Shown here: positions 57,901 to 64,000 of the stretch, piece after piece
How the letters are laid out: each line of letters starts with the position of its first letter
How positions within the stretch are numbered: the first letter of the stretch is position 1
Assembly: GCA_037179335.1 (NCBI GenBank)
Contig: JAKZHN010000023.1
Coordinates: 124,001-188,000 of the forward strand
Length of the DNA stretch: 64,000 nt
Source of the DNA: Cyclaneusma minus
Taxonomy: Eukaryota > Ascomycota > Leotiomycetes > Marthamycetales > Marthamycetaceae
Reading direction: 5' to 3'
Notes under the pieces: generated by a model
What the model was told of the DNA's origin: nothing
Database searches by the model: none
The model's input: only the letters and a program-made list of their open reading frames with translations
Made by a program: the position numbers and the translations under genes

Positions 57901-60900
57901 GGCGAAACACACTAGTAAGCTTATTGCAATCTCTAGATGTTCATGCTAGATGTTCATGGCGCGAGTGAAGTTGCAGTGTAAAGATGTCGTAAGGTAGTAC
58001 AGGAGGATGATGATGTGTACAAGAAGGCGCGATGCAGAGTCTTTAACTTTCTTTGACGGGAAGTGTCGCAGAAAGTCTTGATATGAAGAATTTGGAAGAG
58101 ACTCAAGAGTACATAAACAGGATTAAAGAGAAGGGGAGCAACGAGAAGTTCAGTCAGGAATGGTGCATGGTGCTCGTGATACAAGGGAATGCCGGGTAGG
58201 GCTGCTCGACATGCGACTCAGGTCTTTTGTGTATGGGCGGGTGTGGAGCAAACTTACCAGTATATTCTCACGAATTGGAAAGCGCTCGACAAAAATGGAG
58301 AAGCATCAGCAAGGGATAGGAGTTGACCACTGACCAGCCTGCGCGATGCTTCGCTGTGCTGAGGGGACCTTGACGATGGAGTGCCGGCAGCTAGGACTAG
58401 TCTGTTTCGAGATGTCCAGTTCAAGGAATCAGGGCAAAGTCAGTTATCACGCGTGTGATTTTCTCTTGACTCTGCCTGCGGTGGGCAGTCCGTGACAGTG
58501 CGGTGAGGGCGGGCGAGTGGAGTCAGTCTGTGTCCAAGCTGCGGCTGTACCACCACTCGACCGGTAATGATGATATTGGGGGGGTCTGGTTGCGAGGGGA
58601 GCGATGCGAGTGATGTGCAGCCCTGATTGAGTGATGCGCGGTGAGGCGGCGAGAGGAACCCTGGTAGGACAGTCGCAGTTGGCAGAGACCTGGGATTTAT
58701 CGGCCTGGGATTAAAAGACCTGGAACTGGGAGCGGGTGCGGGAGAGGGAAAAAGCTTGGCCTCTGTGGAAAAAGCAAGCGGCTCGAAATAGAAATTCGGG
58801 CTGCCTGGGCAGGAATCTCAATTCCAATGCAGCGTAGCGCTGGCGACAGCGTGACAGTCGGCGAACAGAGGTCTCCCCGACTTGGCAGGGCGCACTCACA
58901 GCTGCAGGTAGCGCGCGAGATTGCAGGTTTGGCGGGCGTTGCGAGATCTATTGTCTTTGTGCTGATAATGGGCGCAACCTGTGTTCCGCCAGATAGAGTC
59001 AGATAGGAGGTGAGGGCTGAATCGATGGAGATTGCTGAGACAAAGGCGCTGGCGAGGTGAGGGCGATTGATTGTTCGAGAAGGAAGAAGGCCTGGATCCT
59101 GAAGAGGTATTGTTCAATATTGTTCCGATAACCGGTATATCCCTCCGGTCCTGTCACTGGCTTCGAAATGCGGATGATGCGGTCGAGATAACTGGATATG
59201 CACGACGTAATTGACTGCAACTTTGACTTGATGACGGTCGAAGGTGGGCCACGAGGTTTTGGTTGTGCTGCTTCTCGCTCATGTCATGATGCAAAGACGA
59301 AATGGGCGGAGATGAAGGAGAAGGGGGCCGCAGAAAAGAAGCAAACACCAATTGATATCTCTTCGAACTTCGAGTCGATGACTATGGTTGCACCGTCGTA
59401 GGAAGTCATTCGCAGGAAGAGTCGCAGAGCTCGCGCATCCGACGGCGATGTGGTGTACAAGTAGGTAGGCTTTCACTTTCTCAAATTACGGACTCGCGGA
59501 TTACAGGGCCATTCTAGAGCCGCCATAGCTTCCGCTCCCGAGAACCAGCCTGCTTTGAGGGTTGGGCGGGCGACGAGGCCTCTGGGGCGCAGAGGCTTGG
59601 GGGCAATTAGAGACGCCAGTACCAGACCGTCACCAAGAAGTGGAAGCCATCGCCAGCTCCGAAGCCGAGCATTCCGCTGACCGAGAGCCGTTGAAGCGAG
59701 CCACTCCCCAGGTTCCGGAGAAAACTCCACGCTTTGTTGGATACAAACTTGACCGAGGGAAGTTAAGGTACAACTGTACTCAAGTAACATCGTAGATACA
59801 CGTTCAGTCATTGGTGTGTTTGGCGCGGGTGTGACTGTGGCCGTGTCACGGATAGCTGTCTCTATTAACTCTGTTGTAGCTCAGGGCGGCGAACTCATCG
59901 CATGAAGGCACTCGCATATTTTGTCCAGCGAGTTTCGATATTCGCAAACCGCTGTCGATATCTGATGTGAGGCAGCTGCAAAGCCTGCATCTCTCTGCCC
60001 TCACCTGCTTCCTAGGACATCACCGGACATCGTCAATACATATGCAGAGCTGATATCAGTCGACGCGTCCAGTCACCCGCGCACAGCATTCGCACAGCCC
60101 CTTCGAAATCGTCCATCTCATCCCTAGTACCCAAGATCTTGGGATGTTTCAATCCTTCAGCCCTTTTCTCTTCCGCCCTCACTCTTCTCGAAGCCGAAGG
60201 TGTCCAGCCTGTCGTCAGCAGCCCCCTTCCGCACGGCTTCCGCCCCAAGGTGTTGAAACATCCGTCCGGCACATCCGCAAGGATCAGCGAGCATCAGGGC
60301 CGCCAGCTGGCCTCCCCACAACCACCTCATCCCTGTCCATCTTCAACACCGCATTGCAGCCTCATGCAATACATGTAATGATGCAGAACGCTACCTTGGC
60401 CGTCTCAACTCTCGCGAAATGAAATGCAACGCCCAGATGTCGATGAGACGAGATTGGCTTTTCCTCGAGAATGTCTATTTGCGGCCGGAGCTTGAAAGCC
60501 TTGGAGCGCTGAAACGTGCTTGAGTTTGACAGCGACAAGCCTACAAACCGATGAAGCCCAGTTCAAGTTGGGCTGGGACTCCAACTCGTCTGACCGAAGA
60601 TACCGTTCGCCCTGAGAATTTGCGAGGCCGTGACGTCTTTGACGTGCATGACAGGCGTCCCTTCGATAAAGTACCGGACTCCAGTGGACTTCCACTTCCT
60701 TCAAGATGGATCACGAGCGGCGATTCGAGAATCAACGGCTCGAACAAGTGCCGTTCCGACCAACCAACTAACCAACTACATGTACTCTAAGCAACCAACA
60801 TTGAACCGACAACCAACCCGCTCGCCGCTTGGCATACTCAAACTAATCGACGCTTCATGTTCCCCAAGTTTCCAACATCTTGGGTAAAGAAATCCCCGGA

Positions 60901-63497
60901 GTCGCAGATCTCGCGCCGATCGTTGCCCTGGAGCGGTGATGTCACGGTGGATTTATCGTGTTTCTTTGCTTGCATCATTTTCTATCATTTTTCTTCAGCC
61001 CTAGTTTGCAGAATCTTTTCGCAAATTCTTCATTTTCTCCATGTCAGAGTAACAGATCTAGAGATAAGGGAACCCGACAGGTCCAGACCGTTGTCACCGT
61101 CATCGGATCGATCGTCGCGACTGGATCGAGTCCGACGAGTCGTGGGAGCGAAAAGCTTTTTTTTTTCCGAGGGGTGGTTCAATGTTGCGACTGGAAGTGC
61201 GTCATCGGCCCTCGGCGAGTCGGCTATTGAAGGGACAACACCGTGCAGACCTTCCTTTCATTTACATGTTAAGGTACCAACGGCTTTTGACTTTCACGAT
61301 GCTGGTTTGACATGAATGATTTTGCACTAACAGTCGTTGTAACCGGTTGTCACAAGCTAACAGAATGAAGCCATTCAAGCTAAGTCACCTTCTTGTCAAG
61401 CTATCAAAAAAGGAACAGTTGCAACTTGCAAGGCGAGCGTCCAGACCGTTCTTCAAGAATTCAACTCCACTGTTGCAGATCCAGCGTCATTCGCGCAATC
61501 ATATCCCCGCCTACCCCTCAAAAATGCACGATCCCCAGCTTGAGGTGGAGCTCTATAAACCTTTTGCTCGCCCCAGTTCCTCGTCTTTTCTTCCATTACC
61601 GGAACTTGGGGGGGGAGGCGGGAGTTATCGTGTTGCAATTGCATTTGAATTAATATTGTGTTCAAAATTAAATAGCGCATTAGATTTGCAGGTGTGTTGC
61701 AATTTTAATAGTATATTTAAATCAACACCATATCCATTCAATTACACGCGTTTAACCGTACTTTTTTGAAATGCCATATCAACACGCTATCTGCCAGCCA
61801 CCAAGTTCCGGTAATGTCGCTATTCGATGCATCCCCAGCTCCTCGTATTTCCCATTCAGTCCTTCCGTCCACAACCTCAAGTTTTCGGCTTTTCCTCGCT
61901 ATGCATATCCCCACAGTTCGTTGTTCTCTTCAATATTCCTTCCCGCACCCCACAGACTCACAGTTGAGTCATATTGAACTCCTCAAGTTCTCCGCACCTA
62001 TGCATTCATCCGCCTCATCTGCCACGAGACATGCTTGTGTTCGGGCATCCCATTTCCAACCAACATCGTGCCCTTATCTTGTCACTAAAATCTCAGATCC
62101 CAAGTGTTCACTTTTCAGATCCACGATTCGGGGAATTCCTTGTTCCCGGGATGCGGGATTCAGAACTCCAAGTTCGAGGACTGAATGTTCAGTCCTTCCG
62201 AAGAGCTCGGAAGTAGTGGCAGGCTATGTGGCACATGGCAAAGTGCTGAGCGTGTGACAGCTGTTTGCGTTTGCGGAATGTCTCATCAGGGCCAACCGAA
62301 AGCGAGTCAGCCGAGCCTCTCAACCTCCAGGAACAGTCAACGACTCAACATGATTTCATATTTCTGGCGCGGATGATAGCCCCTCAAGACCCTGAGTTTG
62401 GTAAGGAAGGTAGTCCCTGATTTTCACATGCAAGTACCTAAGGGGGTCCCATCGGCTTTTTGACATCGTCGATGATCGGTGAGCGAAGAAGGCGTACCTG
62501 TACCTGACATGGCGGAAACTTTGTACATAGATGACACCTAAGGTAAAAGTGAAAGGCGGTCACTATCAGGGGCCCCTACCTTCAATGGATCAATTCAGCA
62601 AGTCGATGTGAGACGAACAGCACACGTTGCTGTTCAATATGGAGGCCAAGGATTTATAATCACACATAAATGACAACTTCTAAGCTCCAAAATTGAAAAG
62701 TGACAAAGTCGAATCTTGCAATGGAACCGGGAACGTGCTGATATTCTTCTCTCGAGTCTCGATACTCGACAGCTCTCCCGCTAGGTGCCGCACGGTATGG
62801 GAGATGACTCGGAGTGGTATTCACTGAAGAGAAAGACTGAGAGAGCAGAAGAGATGGATGGAATCATGAATACTGAATAGTACTTCTTCGGCAACCGCTC
62901 TACAACCAATCATCAATTCATCATCTGACATTGAGTCATTGACGACGATACCAAAGCCCATCACATGAGTACATATTTTCATTGACTTTCAGTTTTCACA
63001 GCTCTCATGCAACTGCAAGATCAAAGCAATACTGTAGATTCTGTAATTGTATATTCCACTCTACCGTAACTCTACTGCTCAAGCCCCCGTCAGATCACTC
63101 TTTGCTATCCACAAACAGGTAGGCATCAGACATTTCTTCCTCTCGCTCTGGCATGTCATATCCTCAAGACAGCCTACGCTGTGTGGCACAAAGGCTCACC
63201 GAAAAATCGCAAATGCTACCAAATCTGACAGTCATCGAGCGAGAGACGCTGGATGTGGAAGCGCCCACAGTCCAATCCGGGCCAACAAGCATGCAACGCC
63301 GTAATCTGCTGAAACTCCCCCGTGGTATGCTGCCCCTTGCCGTCCTTTCGCTATGCCAAATTGGCAAAAAATCAAACAAAAAAAAAAACGCCAGACAGAT
63401 GCTTCTTCCCATCCAAAGCATGTATCCCCGATGATTTTCATAAAGAAGGCCGTTGGTGATTCGTATCAGACGTCAAACAGGATTCACAAATCCTTCT
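57901..63497. other. 5.6-kb interval without a recognisable gene
   Basis: Normal-composition DNA upstream of the arrestin. Many frames of 60-160 codons are open on both strands, but none shows a known motif or joins a neighbour into a convincing multi-exon gene. Nearest the arrestin it should hold its promoter and possibly a long leader. A perfect 8-bp inverted repeat GGACTGAA-TG-TTCAGTCC sits at 62178-62195. The best-looking unexplained frames are 60033-60272 (minus) and 61347-61769 (plus). Confidence 0.4.
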
Positions 63498-64000
63498 TTA
63501 CTGCTTCTGCTCCTCATGGGCTTTCGCCCTCTCCTCCCTCCAAGCCGCCACGCTCTCCTCATCTTTCTTCTCACGCCTATCTTGCGCCTCTTTGAATTTG
63601 GTGTCATAAGGCCTCTTGTCGTTCTCATCCAAGAACTCTGCAATACTGGCATAGCAACTCGCTGGCGGTGGCGTGCCCGCATCAGCCTCATCCTGGGCCA
63701 GCCTCTCCTGGCTCCTCTCCTCAGCGTATTGTTCAGCCACTTCTTGCTCGGCCAAGTCTTCCTCAGCGATGGCTTCCTCGCCATCAGCTTGCTGCATCAT
63801 TTCCTTCTCTTCCCCAAACAGATCATCTTCATCCCCAAGCGGTACGTCACCATCACACGCCTCCTCATACCCCTCCATCGGATCCCTTCGCCCCGCAGGC
63901 CTCCTCCCCGGCGGAGGGCTACTAGCCATCGGCAGATCAAGCCCCCCCGTATGCTCCACCTCCATCTCCAGTCCCAGCGCACTGAAATCGAAATCCGCAC
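63498..64000 (-). CDS. C-terminal part of an acidic, coiled-coil protein; 5' end outside window
   Basis: The frame runs from the window edge to a TAA at 63498, about 166 residues. It starts ...ADFDFSALGLEMEVEH and continues without a stop, so the ATG at 63965 is internal rather than the start. A Pro/Arg segment is followed by DEDDLFGEEKEMMQ and a long Glu/Ala/Gln-rich stretch predicted to be helical, then SIAEFLDENDKRPYDTKFK and a basic/acidic tail ending EEQKQ. I do not recognise the family; a nuclear scaffold or transcription-associated role would be a guess. Confidence 0.75.
   Translation of the reverse strand, partial: ADFDFSALGLEMEVEHTGGLDLPMASSPPPGRRPAGRRDPMEGYEEACDGDVPLGDEDDLFGEEKEMMQQADGEEAIAEEDLAEQEVAEQYAEERSQERLAQDEADAGTPPPASCYASIAEFLDENDKRPYDTKFKEAQDRREKKDEESVAAWREERAKAHEEQKQ

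Noticed and set aside
59870..59945. tRNA-like A-box TAGCTCAGGGCGG near 59878
   Set aside because: No acceptor pairing and only a poor B-box (AGTTTCGATATTC).
62700..62800. Minus-strand tRNA-like stretch
   Set aside because: Arms do not pair and the B-box is degenerate.
1..64000. CRISPR array, rRNA gene, prokaryotic operon or virus
   Set aside because: No regularly spaced repeats, no rRNA signature, introns and fungal families throughout.

Overview
The window is nuclear DNA of a filamentous ascomycete (Pezizomycotina). The genes are intron-poor with short GT-AG introns, and they include fungus-restricted families: a Zn2Cys6 regulator, a Pth11/rhodopsin-like membrane protein and an alpha-arrestin. 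Composition is sharply two-speed. Gene-bearing DNA of ordinary composition alternates with AT-only deserts in which retrotransposon coding traces survive with C-to-T/G-to-A changes and many stops. That is the signature of repeat-induced point mutation (RIP). I cannot name the species.

Layout. 1-4.7 kb is a RIP-degraded Ty3/gypsy pol on the + strand, followed by a much less mutated LTR-like block to about 5.5 kb. 5.5-17.4 kb is AT desert holding a complete Ty1/copia relic (8972-14672, minus strand, TSD TTTAT). 17.39-18.1 kb is an un-RIPped island of GC-rich hexanucleotide repeats. 18.1-24.0 kb is unresolved desert. 24.0-36.3 kb is genic: a GMC oxidoreductase, a Pth11-like protein, a Zn2Cys6 transcription factor and some unassigned small ORFs. 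36320-37181 is a hAT-type non-autonomous element with 8-bp target duplication. 37.2-43.8 kb holds GPI12 (PIG-L deacetylase) divergent from a small four-helix membrane protein, then a dispersed tRNA group (Tyr, Asn, Ser, Glu). 43.79-54.31 kb is a three-level nest: a short Tc1/mariner-type MITE split by a second, oppositely oriented copy of the same copia family (TSD TTTAC), itself split by another LTR element. 54.9-57.9 kb is an alpha-arrestin. A long stretch without a recognisable gene follows, and the right edge cuts an acidic coiled-coil protein.

Function. The recognisable housekeeping functions are GPI-anchor synthesis, ubiquitin-ligase adaptor trafficking and tRNAs. The GMC enzyme, Pth11-like protein and Zn2Cys6 factor lie together beside the left desert. 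They could be an environmental-response group, but nothing in the sequence proves co-regulation. The strongest observations are the nested and MITE structures with intact target-site duplications, the paired RT active sites both mutated Asp-to-Asn, and the graded RIP across LTRs. I saw no CRISPR array, rRNA gene, virus or complete autonomous transposon.
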